Positions 34,001-41,701 of a DNA stretch of 64,000 bases are shown here, in pieces. Position 1 is the stretch's first letter; each line of letters begins with the position of its first letter. The position numbers and the translations under genes were made by a program. Origin of the DNA: Ectobius pallidus (Eukaryota; Arthropoda; Insecta; Blattodea; Ectobiidae); the NCBI GenBank assembly GCA_964059195.1, contig CAXKWD010000006.1, positions 5,696,530-5,760,529 of the forward strand. Reading direction: 5' to 3'. The notes beneath the pieces are model-generated. The model made no database searches and was not told where the DNA came from. It saw nothing but the letters and a program-made list of their open reading frames with translations.

Positions 34001-35084
34001 AGGTAGCTGCAAACATGCGAAAGAGGAAGAGAGAGTGCTCACTGGTACATGGGTAGTTGATGAAGTGAGACTAGCTGTAAATAAGGGTTATAGGGTGATG
34101 GCAATCCACGAATTTCTAGAATACGATGTCACGCAATACTCGCGTGAAACTCGTGAGGGAGGGTTATTCGTGGATTACATCAACCTTTTCCTCCAGATTA
34201 AGACAGAATCCAGCGGATACCCTGCTTGGGTGAAAACAGAGGCCCAGAAACAGGAATATATCGATTTGTTTTACGAGCACGAAGGTGTTAAGTTAGACCC
34301 CAAACAAATCGTGAAGAACGCTGGAAAAAGGACCATTAGTAAGCTTTGTTTGAATTCCTTCTGGGGAAAGCTCGTCCAGAGGTCTAACATGGGTAAAACA
34401 AAGCTTATTACGGAGCCTAAAGAGCTGTATAGGTTCCTCACGACACCCGGAATTGAAATTCAGAGACTACTTTTTGCAAATGACGAAGTCGTGTGGATTA
34501 ATTGGATCCCTATAGAGGAGGAACAGGACTCTCTTCCTCATACTAGTGTCGTTCACGGTGCTTATGTGACATCGGGAGGTAGAATGAACCTCTACGGCTA
34601 CCTGGACAAGCTAGATCGTCGAGCCATCTACTGTGACACGGACAGTGTGATTTATACACAGACGCCTGACGACGCTAAAAGGTACACTGTGCCTTTAGGT
34701 GACTATTTAGGCGACATGACCAGTGAACTTACAGACTACGGGGAGGACGCGTACATTTCGGAGTTTGCAAGCGGGGGCCCTAAGAACTATGGTTTTAGGG
34801 TTACCGTTCCTTCCAACAGCACCGCAAATACCTCTGTGTGTAAAGTCAGAGGTATTACTCTTAATTATAAGACGTTGCAGGATGTCAACTTCGACGCCAT
34901 TAAAACCATGGTTTTAAATGGTGATCCTGCAGCAACTATCTCTGTGAGGACAGAGAGGAAAATTAAGAGAAAGCCTGGCCCACAGATCGTGTCTGAAGGC
35001 GAGAATAAGATATACCGACTCTGTTTTCGAAAAAGACGCAGAGTTAGTGGAGGGTTCGATTCCCTCCCGTTCGGGTATAAATAG
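31056..35084 (+). CDS. POLB: protein-primed family-B DNA polymerase (Polinton pPolB)
   Basis: Replicates the element DNA. The 1342-aa frame is complete; I chose the ATG at 31056 because 34 codons upstream in the same frame lie partly in a predicted intron. Residues 1-85 are acidic, with four SUMO-interaction-like repeats (VYNISSDSE, TITLDDSE, VYTISSSES, TVTLSDSD). A cysteine-rich zinc-ribbon-like region spans ~355-470. Exonuclease motifs follow: FDIETT (~482), HNARAFD (~554), YCQADV (~680). A segment with FLGCYYHGC and MWEC (~790-855) is typical of Polinton polymerases. Polymerase motifs are DIMSLYPS (~903), KLCLNSFWGK (~1094) and YCDTDSVIY (~1190). All catalytic aspartates are present, so the enzyme looks functional. 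It is first in the gene array. Confidence 0.96.
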   Translation: MSAPVYNISSDSENEFDTITLDDSEPEVYTISSSESDNAMETVTLSDSDDANESDDELVSSEEELDMMSGNEGEGTSSNSENRPSPLFTVVESTRKEYKKFNSAGLQLVVRLKEPAENAGPYPFETALKAVIDHALVDTRDHDMVGISIFNEENEVDKPIGISFRRKDQISVDVISGVVSKVCQSNARFNATDRLRLVLDIVRMPNGNGGRGDGIPMKGRTTGVLAHLKTSVVFVQAIVNCLAFAIIIAIARVSDRKKYSSYIKHMTSKKLKAEVDDLIRNSGVDLSRGGGIPELEKLQAYLKDSYRLVVYSGFNLDSVLYDGGNVGKEILYLLYDRNTLHYHTITNLTGAMAKGFVCQGCLKGFAKGAQHSCDYVCFCCRTVPPCDSSKDLVRCDVCLRKFRGQACFDNHKRTKIEGRSVCMALQNCENCGKFKAYRQKHECFKIFCNICNKFQAETGHECYMAPLKETKRSNKVLYVIFDIETTQNTRIKDNTFLHVPNLICAQQFCSLCETSQDEECARCGQRSHSFWEDPVCGFMDYLRMDRAFDRIIVIAHNARAFDLQFILDYAIRQQWTPDLIMSGCKILCMKMHHLTFLDSLNFIPLPLRSFPQTFDLKDAVKGYFPHLWNTAQNLNSILPQHPNQDLYGPDTMSVKDREAFKTWFETVKNLPFNTRVELERYCQADVTVLREACTLFKNLFKQIANIDIFLESITIASACNRIFRQLFLKPQTIGIAPSCGYRKADRHSRKSLMWLIHEAKERNVFIRHAGNGREVRLPELPQWKVDGFCDETREVFEFLGCYYHGCLCQPNRDVPLMDSSESLAERYENTIGRLDMIRSKGYTVHVMWECKFDVILEQFPALRDDPLVCDVPLVLRNSVYGGRTEAMRLYRKADETKEEKILYSDIMSLYPSVCKYNKFPIGHPTVHVSDQCTDIDSMMKKEGLIKCTVLPPQGLYHPVLPFRWNGRLLFPLCRTCVMTVEQGSCKHAKEEERVLTGTWVVDEVRLAVNKGYRVMAIHEFLEYDVTQYSRETREGGLFVDYINLFLQIKTESSGYPAWVKTEAQKQEYIDLFYEHEGVKLDPKQIVKNAGKRTISKLCLNSFWGKLVQRSNMGKTKLITEPKELYRFLTTPGIEIQRLLFANDEVVWINWIPIEEEQDSLPHTSVVHGAYVTSGGRMNLYGYLDKLDRRAIYCDTDSVIYTQTPDDAKRYTVPLGDYLGDMTSELTDYGEDAYISEFASGGPKNYGFRVTVPSNSTANTSVCKVRGITLNYKTLQDVNFDAIKTMVLNGDPAATISVRTERKIKRKPGPQIVSEGENKIYRLCFRKRRRVSGGFDSLPFGYK

Positions 35085-35110
35085 AAACGAGACGAGAGCA
35101 CCATCTCAGT

Positions 35111-35401
35111 ATGGACTCGTCGTCGTCTCTGGAGTGTGCGTCAATTAGAAAATTATTGGATTTTAGAACGCTTATTCATCACACAGGTGAAGAGTTGAAG
35201 GTGTTGTCCCCTGAACTTTTAACGGCATGCGGAGCCGAGAGCATATATTTAGTGTATCATAAATTACCTGAAAGTGTGCAACGTAACGATCTTTTAAAAA
35301 AGTGTCTTAGATGCTTTAAACATTACCCTGATTCTCCTTACGATTGCTTGGATGGACCCCCACCTATGATTAAACATTGTTATGGTTGTAATAAAATTTG
35401 A
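35111..35401 (+). CDS. small Polinton protein of unknown function
   Basis: A 96-aa frame starts 26 bases after the polymerase stop and overlaps the first 20 bases of the ATPase gene in another frame, a compact arrangement that argues it is translated. It has a serine-rich start (MDSSSSLECASIR) and a C-terminal half with several cysteines (LLKKCLRCFKHYP, CLDGPP, HCYGCNK), perhaps a small zinc-binding module. I do not recognise the family. A short protein between polymerase and ATPase could be a cofactor of either, but that is only position-based inference. Confidence 0.7.
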   Translation: MDSSSSLECASIRKLLDFRTLIHHTGEELKVLSPELLTACGAESIYLVYHKLPESVQRNDLLKKCLRCFKHYPDSPYDCLDGPPPMIKHCYGCNKI

Positions 35402-36059
35402 CCATCCCTTTTCTTTGATTGTATCAGGTCCGTCTTTTTCTGGAAAGACGACTTTCTGTGTAAAACTTATTAATAATTTACACCATTTGTGTAACGTGAG
35501 CAAATACGAAAGTATTCTGTGGTGTTTTAGTGAAAGTAACGCTGTCCCTCCCCAGACAAAATTCAATACTACCGTGACATACCACGAAGGTCTTCCTGAC
35601 TTTAAACAAGAACATTGTACTAAACCCAGACTCATTATTCTAGACGACTTACTGGACAAAGCTTATTCGACAGAAGTGAGTTCTATATTTACAAAAGGTT
35701 GTCATCATAGAAACATTTCAGTTATTCTCATAACACAAAACCTGTTTCACCAGTCTGCTCACAGCAGAGACATCTCTTTGAACACAAAGTATATGGTCTT
35801 GTTTAGAAACCTGAGAGATAAAAATCAAATTACTTTTCTAGCAAGACAAGTGTATCCTGAAGATTGGAGGTCTTTCTACAGAGCTTTCCAAGACGCAACA
35901 AGAAAACCTCACGGTTATTTACTAATAGACTTTTGTCAAAGAACAAACGATTTACTTAGATTTAGAACTAAAATATTTCCCTCGGAGGTTACAAAGGTTT
36001 ACGTCCCTGTAAAGGATGAAAAGGATAAAATCCAATTACCATATGTTACAAGTTCTTAA
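35382..36059 (+). CDS. ATP: genome-packaging ATPase (FtsK/HerA, A32-like)
   Basis: Predicted motor that drives DNA into the particle. The 225-aa protein starts with a strand and then Walker A GPSFSGKT (residues 16-23). Walker B is RLIILDD (83-89), and a sensor-like VILITQN follows at about 112-118. Length and order match Polinton/adenovirus-relative A32-type ATPases. It overlaps the small ORF before it by 20 bases, and the next ORF begins inside its 3' end, so the cluster may share a message. Frame intact. The role in packaging is established for related viruses, inferred here. Confidence 0.93.
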   Translation: MVVIKFDHPFSLIVSGPSFSGKTTFCVKLINNLHHLCNVSKYESILWCFSESNAVPPQTKFNTTVTYHEGLPDFKQEHCTKPRLIILDDLLDKAYSTEVSSIFTKGCHHRNISVILITQNLFHQSAHSRDISLNTKYMVLFRNLRDKNQITFLARQVYPEDWRSFYRAFQDATRKPHGYLLIDFCQRTNDLLRFRTKIFPSEVTKVYVPVKDEKDKIQLPYVTSS

Positions 36060-36333
36060 AAAGGCAACTCCCAAGGTACGAAAGGTTATTCTAAAAAGTG
36101 CAAACAAAAACCTGATACTTGCTATTATAGACTGTGTTCTTAATGTTTTGAACGGTCAGTGTAAATTATCTTCGTGTTCTAAACGTAAGCTGTTTAAACA
36201 TAAACATTCCTTAAGACATCTTCTAGATAGGAACGTATCCTTGTCTGAGAAAAAGAAAACTTTGGTACAGAAAGGAGGATTTTTAATTCCTCTCTTGTCC
36301 TCAGTGTTATCCGTCTTGGGATCTTTAACATAA
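36016..36333 (+). CDS. conserved ~100-aa Polinton protein with hydrophobic tail
   Basis: The 105-aa frame overlaps the ATPase end; an internal ATG at 36043 is an alternative start. It is strongly basic (KKATPKVRKVILKS, KRKLFKHKHSLRHLL) and ends in a glycine-preceded hydrophobic segment, GGFLIPLLSSVLSVLGSL, which could be a membrane-active or scaffold helix. Proteins of this layout occur beside the ATPase in other Polintons and adintovirus-like elements, as far as I recall. Function unknown; a minor virion or membrane-interacting component is a guess. Confidence 0.72.
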   Translation: MKRIKSNYHMLQVLKKATPKVRKVILKSANKNLILAIIDCVLNVLNGQCKLSSCSKRKLFKHKHSLRHLLDRNVSLSEKKKTLVQKGGFLIPLLSSVLSVLGSLT

Positions 36334-36971
36334 TGTTACAGAAAATGTTTCTGGTTAGTGCTAAAGAGTACAAGCGTTTAAAACGTTGTGTCGAAGGTTC
36401 AAACCCGGCAGTTGATGTTACGGATCCGTACAAAGAGTTGGTTAAAATACGCGAGAGTGAGGATCCTATATTCAAGAGAAAACAGAACAGAATACTCGAA
36501 CAGGAAGTAGCTGAATCGAGGAAAAGAGTTAGAGATTTATCACCCGAGAAAAAACCCATCTCCGAGGACGAATCTAAACGTAACGTTATAGGTGATGTAG
36601 CAGGTAAATATTTATCGGCTTATGTAACATCGCCAAAGATTGTAGACACACAGTTTGGAATCTATAAAAAGAAAGAGACGGGAGAGTACATGATAGGTAA
36701 TTTTAAAATTCAATTGTTAAACAATAGTTTGATCATTAACGGTATAAAATACGATGCGAGTGCAGGTTTATGGGAGTTGCTTACTAGGAAGAAGGTGGAT
36801 ATGAATCTTGTTACGCAGGAAGACCTCGACACGTACAAAGACATTTTAACTAGGACCGAAGGACATAAGAGCGATATTAAAACCGCTAAAACAGTTAAAT
36901 ACAAACAAGTCATTGCAAAATTGTTTCCAACGAGAGAGCTTAGGTGGAGTACCTATAAACAACGGAGATGA
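36333..36971 (+). CDS. 212-aa Polinton protein of unknown function
   Basis: The start codon sits immediately at the end of the previous ORF (A of ATG at 36333 within TAATG), and its stop overlaps the integrase start, so it is tightly embedded in the cluster. The N-terminal third is charged and probably helical, with a coiled-coil-like stretch RILEQEVAESRKRVRDLSPEK (residues ~53-73). The rest is a compact domain with YDASAGLWELLTRKK and a basic C-terminus. I recognise the YDxxxGLWELLTRK pattern from unannotated Polinton proteins but know no function. Part of its coding sequence is duplicated at 30792-30866. Confidence 0.75.
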   Translation: MLQKMFLVSAKEYKRLKRCVEGSNPAVDVTDPYKELVKIRESEDPIFKRKQNRILEQEVAESRKRVRDLSPEKKPISEDESKRNVIGDVAGKYLSAYVTSPKIVDTQFGIYKKKETGEYMIGNFKIQLLNNSLIINGIKYDASAGLWELLTRKKVDMNLVTQEDLDTYKDILTRTEGHKSDIKTAKTVKYKQVIAKLFPTRELRWSTYKQRR

Positions 36972-37681
36972 TGAATGAAACATTACACAAGTTGTATTAC
37001 GACCCTGAGGCATCTACGGGTTTTTCCACTCTTGCTAAACTTTCACAAGCTTCTAGCATTACAGATAAAAATATCGAGGAATGGTTAGTTGAGCAGGATG
37101 TTTACTCCTTACATAAACCAATCAGGAGAAAGTTTCCTAGGAATCCGTATTCTGTAAATAACCTTTACGACGTGTTTGAACTTGATCTAGCCGATGTACA
37201 AAGCATTGCACAACATAATGACAACGCAAGATATTTACTTGTTGTTATCGATGTGTTTTCCAAATACGTATGGGTTGTACCTTTAAAATCTAAAAGAGGT
37301 AAGGATGTGACAGAGGGATTTAAACAGGTGTTGGAGAAGTCCGCTAGGAATCCTGTCGCTGTAAGAACCGATAGGGGTAAAGAATTTCTAAACAAATCTT
37401 TTCAAGACTTGTTAAGGAAAGAGAATATAGAGTTTCAAGTGTGTAGGAATCCCGATGCTAAATGTTCCGTCGTGGAAAGGTTTAATAGGACTCTAAAAAC
37501 TAAAATGTACAAATATTTTACTTTCAAGAACAGTTACAAGTATCTCGACGTGTTGGATAAGTTTGTGAAGGGATATAACGATAGCGTGCACAATACAACA
37601 GGAATGGCCCCTAATATGGTTAGCGATAAAGATGTTTTGAAAATATGGCGACGTATGGCAAAGAAACAGAGTCGTGTGTAA
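36968..37681 (+). CDS. INT: Polinton integrase core (retroviral-type, rve), ends at premature stop
   Basis: Inserts element DNA into the host and makes the 6-bp duplication. The 237-aa frame carries the DDE triad D73 (ELDLADVQ), D135 (VRTDRGKEF) and E170 (SVVERFNRT), with the canonical 35-residue spacing between the last two. The N-terminal ~60 residues should include a helical, zinc-finger-like region but show no clear HHCC. A TAA at 37679-37681 is followed in the same frame by open sequence running into the chromodomain, so the original protein was about 355 aa and a single nonsense change separates the two halves. The core alone might still have partial activity. Confidence 0.93.
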   Translation: MMNETLHKLYYDPEASTGFSTLAKLSQASSITDKNIEEWLVEQDVYSLHKPIRRKFPRNPYSVNNLYDVFELDLADVQSIAQHNDNARYLLVVIDVFSKYVWVVPLKSKRGKDVTEGFKQVLEKSARNPVAVRTDRGKEFLNKSFQDLLRKENIEFQVCRNPDAKCSVVERFNRTLKTKMYKYFTFKNSYKYLDVLDKFVKGYNDSVHNTTGMAPNMVSDKDVLKIWRRMAKKQSRV

Positions 37682-38032
37682 CCGAGACCTGTAAAGTTTT
37701 CGGTAGGGCAAACGGTAAGAATAGGTAGAGAGAAAATGAAATTCGCTAAAGGTTTCGAGCAAAACTATTCTACAGAAATATTCAGAATCGTCAAGGTCAT
37801 TAAACATTCTCCTCAACCTGTATATGAACTAGAAGATCTCAAGGCCAGTCCTATTTTCGGACAGTTTTACAGTTATGAGCTCACACCAGTAACTATTGGG
37901 AAAGACACTGTTTACAAGATAGATAAAATTCTACGCAGTCGTAAAGTAAGGGGTAGTACCGAACATCTCGTTCGCTGGAGAGGTTACGGTCCCGAGTTTG
38001 ATTCCTGGGTTAAAGCTAAGGATTTAGCGTAA
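37682..38032 (+). pseudogene. integrase C-terminal part with chromodomain, cut off by stop
   Basis: This frame continues the integrase frame after the TAA at 37679. The first in-frame ATG is at 37736, but the similarity to integrase C-terminal beta-barrel (SVGQTVRIGREK) begins upstream of it. The chromodomain at the end shows YKIDKILRSRKV, HLVRWRGYG and FDSWV, with the aromatic residues used to bind methylated histone tails. In this class of element, it is thought to steer integration to particular chromatin. As it stands it can only be made by readthrough or internal initiation. Confidence 0.9.
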
Positions 38033-38537
38033 TGGGAGAAGAAGATTTTACGTTACTCTCCTGAGCGATGCATCGTACAAATCATTTCCTAGTAACACCC
38101 TTGCTAGTTTCCAGGTGCAGTTGGCACAGAGCATAAAGCTGGAGAGGAATCATTGGGATGTGGGCTTGTGCGAAATTAGTTACTCTCAAGGGAATGTATC
38201 GGAAACGAAAGCTTCGACACCAAATGAAACATCGGAATCTAAATCTGTGAAAACAAATCTAAATAGGAAAGAACTTGTTTTTATATACTGTAATATAATA
38301 AAACCGCAACTTGTAGGAGATGCGTACGTTAAATGTCTTAGAATTATTCAGTTTCCTTTAAATACAGCAACTCATGTCTTTCCTGAAGTTTATTATGTTC
38401 CTGTCGAATCTTCCGAATTTCAGGTGATAGGTATAGAAATGACAACAAAACTAGGAGAACTAGCTAACATAACGGATAGCACTAAACCTACGATGCTCGT
38501 TTTACATTTTAAAAAGAGAAGGCAGATGGTGTTATGA
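38032..38537 (+). pseudogene. minor capsid (penton, single jelly-roll) candidate with early frameshift
   Basis: The natural start is the ATG at 38032, overlapping the chromodomain stop as TAATG, but that frame ends at 38062-38064. The frame that continues to 38537 is open from 38028 without an ATG. The two join by a one-base shift at the T-run 38046-38049. The body has LERNHWDVGLCEISYS and a C-terminal VLHFKKRR, in the position and size (~165 aa) of the Polinton minor capsid protein. The next start is a GTG at 38115, not convincing. A sequencing or assembly error in the T-run would also explain it. Confidence 0.78.
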
Positions 38538-38548
38538 GTTAGTTTGCG

Positions 38549-38926
38549 ATGGACCACCTTACAGCATACTACGTGAATCAGTCGGGAGGGCTTCTAGGCA
38601 ATGTTGGTCCTTTCTACAGCGGCAGCCCCTATGTTCAACACGGTAGTGGAATAGGTAGTTTCTTGGGAGGATTATTTAGAATGATAAAACCAATTCTCTT
38701 TTCGGGTGCTAAAGCGGTAGGTCGTGAAACTCTTTCGGCAGGAGCAAATATTTTAACCGATATAGCTAGTAGAAATGAAGGTGATAAGGTAAAAGATATT
38801 ATTGCTAATAGAGTAAACGAATCAACTCAGAAACTCGTGAATAAAATGAAGGGTAGGGGTAGAAAGAGAAAAAGGGCGTCTCCTAAGATGCGAGATATAT
38901 TTAGCGATGTAAAGAGGAGAAAGTAG
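38549..38926 (+). CDS. basic glycine-rich virion-like protein
   Basis: The 125-aa frame lies between the two capsid genes. It opens MDHLTAYYVNQSGG, has a glycine-rich amphipathic segment (GSGIGSFLGGLFRMIKPIL, ~28-48) followed by SGAKAVGRETLSAGANIL. It ends in a very basic tail (GRGRKRKRASPK, then VKRRK). Glycine/basic layout and position recall the core or membrane-lytic minor proteins of adenovirus relatives; this family is recurrent in Polintons. Likely packaged in the particle and DNA- or membrane-associated, but that is inference. Frame intact. Confidence 0.78.
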   Translation: MDHLTAYYVNQSGGLLGNVGPFYSGSPYVQHGSGIGSFLGGLFRMIKPILFSGAKAVGRETLSAGANILTDIASRNEGDKVKDIIANRVNESTQKLVNKMKGRGRKRKRASPKMRDIFSDVKRRK

Positions 38927-38940
38927 TCAGTCGTGTAGAG

Positions 38941-40263
38941 ATGTTTGCCGTGACAAAGTCAGAGTTCGACCTTTTCGAGAGGAGCCCTATTCAAACATCG
39001 GTGGTGGGAAATGTTACTACATTATGCAAAGCCATTACTCCGGTGGAACAGAGCGTTCTCGAATTCGTGGTTGCTGCAGACAGCGAACATTATACAGATT
39101 TAAATGTACAACTCATGGTGGAGGGAAAATTCGTTAAAAGCGACGGGGCAGATATAGGTGAAGGCGATAAGGTTACAGGAGTAAACAACTTGCTTCATTC
39201 ACTTTTCAGTCATCTCAGCGTTTCCTTGAACGGGACATCAATCACCCCTTCGGAGGACTTGTACAATTACAGGTCTTACCTTGAAACATTGTTTGCATAC
39301 GGTGAGGATGCTTCTAAAACTCATCTGACAAACGGTTTCTGGTATGCCGATAAAGCTATCGAAGGTTTGACACAACCTAAAGAATTGGTGGCATTAAACG
39401 GAACGTTGGGACCTAATGTTAAAAACGACGGTTGGACCGAAAGGTACAACAAGTCTAAGAATTCTAAAGTATTAGTCATGATAGGTAAACTACACGGTGA
39501 TATTTTCAATCTGTCTAAACTTTTACTGCCTGGAGTAAACATGCATATAAGACTTACGAAAGCAAAGAGAGAGTTTTATCTCTTGGGTGAAAACGACAAT
39601 TCAAAAGTCTTCTTTAAGTTTCTCGATGCAGGTCTGTACGTGAGGAAAATTAAAGCTTCGCCCAGCATTCTACTAGCACACATCAAAACTCTAGAGAAAG
39701 GTCATAATGCTCACTATCCTATCACAAGAGTGGATTTGAAAACATTTACGTTTAGTTCAGGAGCAAGCTCCATTTCTATAGATAATGCATACATTGGTAC
39801 TCTACCTAAGCGTCTTCTCTTCTCCATGGTGAAAAATTCTTCTTTCTCCGGCACAGTGGAGTCCAATCCCTACGAGTTTCGACATTTTGCTTTGAGTTCT
39901 TTTGCTTTGTACGTTAATGGACAACAGATTCCATCAGAAGGATTACACATTTCCACAGATCATGAGAAGACTACTACTCTAGCTTACGATACACTTTTTA
40001 AAGGTTCGGGGATCCATCATGGCAATAGCGGGATGTTAATCACTCACGACATGTATATAAATGGGTATTTCACACTGATGTATGATCTTACGCCTGATGT
40101 TTCGGCATCGCATGGTCATAGAAGTTTGCCCTGTAGTGGAAACATTAGAATAGAAGCAAAGTTCGATAAGGCTTTAGAACAAGCCATCACTTGTATCCTC
40201 TACTCCGAATACGACAACTCTATCGAGATCACTAAAGATAGAAGAGTGATTACAGATTTTTAG
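38941..40263 (+). CDS. major capsid protein candidate (double jelly-roll, F54H12.2-like)
   Basis: The 440-aa frame is intact and follows the minor capsid cluster, as in other Polintons. It belongs to the family often labelled F54H12.2-like in invertebrate genomes, whose members were recognised as double jelly-roll major capsid proteins. Visible conserved blocks include FERSPIQTSV near the N-terminus, LLHSLFSHLSVSLNG and NYRSYLETLFAYG (~85-125), FNLSKLLLPGVNMHIRL (~190-206), and GNIRIEAKFDKAL near the C-terminus. Expected role: trimers forming an icosahedral shell. The start codon follows the previous stop by 14 bases. Confidence 0.92.
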   Translation: MFAVTKSEFDLFERSPIQTSVVGNVTTLCKAITPVEQSVLEFVVAADSEHYTDLNVQLMVEGKFVKSDGADIGEGDKVTGVNNLLHSLFSHLSVSLNGTSITPSEDLYNYRSYLETLFAYGEDASKTHLTNGFWYADKAIEGLTQPKELVALNGTLGPNVKNDGWTERYNKSKNSKVLVMIGKLHGDIFNLSKLLLPGVNMHIRLTKAKREFYLLGENDNSKVFFKFLDAGLYVRKIKASPSILLAHIKTLEKGHNAHYPITRVDLKTFTFSSGASSISIDNAYIGTLPKRLLFSMVKNSSFSGTVESNPYEFRHFALSSFALYVNGQQIPSEGLHISTDHEKTTTLAYDTLFKGSGIHHGNSGMLITHDMYINGYFTLMYDLTPDVSASHGHRSLPCSGNIRIEAKFDKALEQAITCILYSEYDNSIEITKDRRVITDF

Positions 40264-40267
40264 AATA

Positions 40268-40786
40268 ATGAATAGTAACCAAATAAACTATGCTTTACGT
40301 CACGTAGAAACATTCGGTGGGGTTTACCCTAGCGATATGTTACCATCTGTTGTAACGCATAAACCTAAGATTTATGTCATTAACTTTGATCCTCATTCTT
40401 CACCTGGTTCTCATTGGGTTGCCGTGCTTTTCAAAAATCAGAATTTTGCCTATTACTTTGATTCTTTTGGCCTACCACCCATCATTCCTGGGATAACAAA
40501 ATTTATAAAACAAAACTCTATACAATGGCTGTACAACACTCAAAGACTCCAGGGACCGACAACGGCAGTATGTGGACATTATGCCTGTTTGTTCACATAC
40601 TTCATGAATAATGGCTGGACGATGCAGGAGTATGTAAACATGTTTACTACGTCTCCAGACATAGAGGTCGTCCGCATCTTCCACAAATTCCTTGGAACTC
40701 TCTGTGGAACGAGGAAGTTTGGAGGTCAGAGATGTTTTCCAGGACATGTGCATTGTAAGTATCTATCTACAGGGATTTATTGTTAG
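40268..40786 (+). CDS. PRO: adenain-like cysteine protease (Polinton PRO)
   Basis: Maturation protease predicted to cleave particle proteins. The 172-aa frame starts 4 bases after the major capsid stop. The catalytic set of the adenain/C5 clan is present: H49 in GSHWVAV, D65 in YYFDSFG, Q95 in RLQGPTT and C102 in AVCGHYACL. Length is normal for the family apart from a cysteine-rich tail (~145-172). A strong splice donor, CATT|GTAAGT at 40755, and an acceptor, ATTTCAG at 40837, would remove that tail and stop the protein after residue ~162, so the true C-terminus is uncertain. Confidence 0.93.
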   Translation: MNSNQINYALRHVETFGGVYPSDMLPSVVTHKPKIYVINFDPHSSPGSHWVAVLFKNQNFAYYFDSFGLPPIIPGITKFIKQNSIQWLYNTQRLQGPTTAVCGHYACLFTYFMNNGWTMQEYVNMFTTSPDIEVVRIFHKFLGTLCGTRKFGGQRCFPGHVHCKYLSTGIYC

Positions 40787-40847
40787 CTTGGAAAAGTAGG
40801 TTGCGCTCAAGTTAAAACTCTTACTTTCTGATTTCAGAACGAAAAGA

Positions 40848-40882
40848 TATAAAGCAGCTCGATTTCATCGGACTAGCTCAGT
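40848..40882 (+). promoter_or_regulatory. core promoter of the last Polinton gene
   Basis: TATAAAG at 40848 and TCAGT with its A at 40880, a 32-base spacing matching arthropod TATA-initiator promoters, 46 bases before the ATG at 40928. Confidence 0.65.
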
Positions 40883-40927
40883 TTCGTTGCAGTGTCTGGA
40901 ACGAGAGGTCCTCCTAGTTCTATCGTG

Positions 40928-41701
40928 ATGTCTTCATCATCAGAGACTACTACTACTGGCAAGAGCAAAACCAGCAAATGTAAAAAGGTATGTATATTCA
41001 TTACTCATATGCTTGTATTGTATTGTTTGTTTGATTATTTGATTGTTTTGTTTTCAGTTTTCATCATCAGGCTCTGTATAAAATTAGATTTCTTACGAGT
41101 ATTGTTTTATGTGTTTCAGGTTTCGTCATCAGGATCTGTAAAGAAACAGAAGAAGATGATGATCGACAAGGTTGTGAAGGAAGCTGTGTCGGCAACACTC
41201 CCAAGAGTTGCTCCTACAGTGCTAGCCCGCAGAACCTATTTCCTCAACAACAGAAAGGACCGATACATCAGTTTCGGATTCTACTCCATTGTGAATTACA
41301 CTGGATGTGCGGAGATTGGAACTTCTAAAGGTGCTTGTGTTATTTTGTCGCCCTACCTCCTCTCTTCGTTCTTGTTACATTTACCTAAAATGTGTGAAAA
41401 TATGTGTTATTCTAAACATTATCTGTTTAAAGAAGACTCTTTCAAATTACAGACACGTAAAGACTTGAAAGAATGTGTGATGCAATACGATAGTGCTCGT
41501 ATTGTATTACGTAATGATGACATTACTTACCTCGTTATGAATTCTATCATAATAAATGACATTATGAATAAGTTTGTACTAACGCAAAGCGAAGTGTTTA
41601 ACTATATAAACAACAAACAAAGTGTTCCTGCAAGTTGTGAAATTCTGTCTTTATTAGACATGGTTACCGATGAAATAAATCATCCAGCTCTATTACTGTG
41701 A
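40928..41701 (+). CDS. spliced Polinton gene of unknown function
   Basis: Predicted exons are 40928-40987 and 41120-41701, giving about 213 aa; the intron has donor AAG|GTATGT and acceptor GTGTTTCAG and is 132 bp, a multiple of three, so an unspliced frame is also open. The N-terminus is serine/threonine and lysine rich (MSSSSETTTTGKSKTSK), then basic (SVKKQKKMMIDKVVKEA), then a cysteine-containing globular part (YFLNNRKDRYISFGFYSI, LLHLPKMCENMC) and a helical end. It has its own promoter. I do not recognise the family. A regulatory or late virion role would fit its separate control but is unproven. Confidence 0.7.
   Translation: MSSSSETTTTGKSKTSKCKKVCIFITHMLVLYCLFDYLIVLFSVFIIRLCIKLDFLRVLFYVFQVSSSGSVKKQKKMMIDKVVKEAVSATLPRVAPTVLARRTYFLNNRKDRYISFGFYSIVNYTGCAEIGTSKGACVILSPYLLSSFLLHLPKMCENMCYSKHYLFKEDSFKLQTRKDLKECVMQYDSARIVLRNDDITYLVMNSIIINDIMNKFVLTQSEVFNYINNKQSVPASCEILSLLDMVTDEINHPALLL
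41054..41137 (+). repeat. duplicated 3' splice site
   Basis: TTTTCAGTTTTCATCATCAGG at ~41052-41072 is echoed at ~41113-41133 as TTTCAGGTTTCGTCATCAGG, so the acceptor and exon start exist twice about 61 bases apart. Only the downstream copy keeps the lysine-rich exon in frame without interruption. Confidence 0.65.

Noticed and set aside
38032..38115. Programmed ribosomal frameshift in the minor capsid gene
   Set aside because: No standard slippery heptamer with a downstream structure is evident. A base loss in a T-run or an assembly error is simpler.
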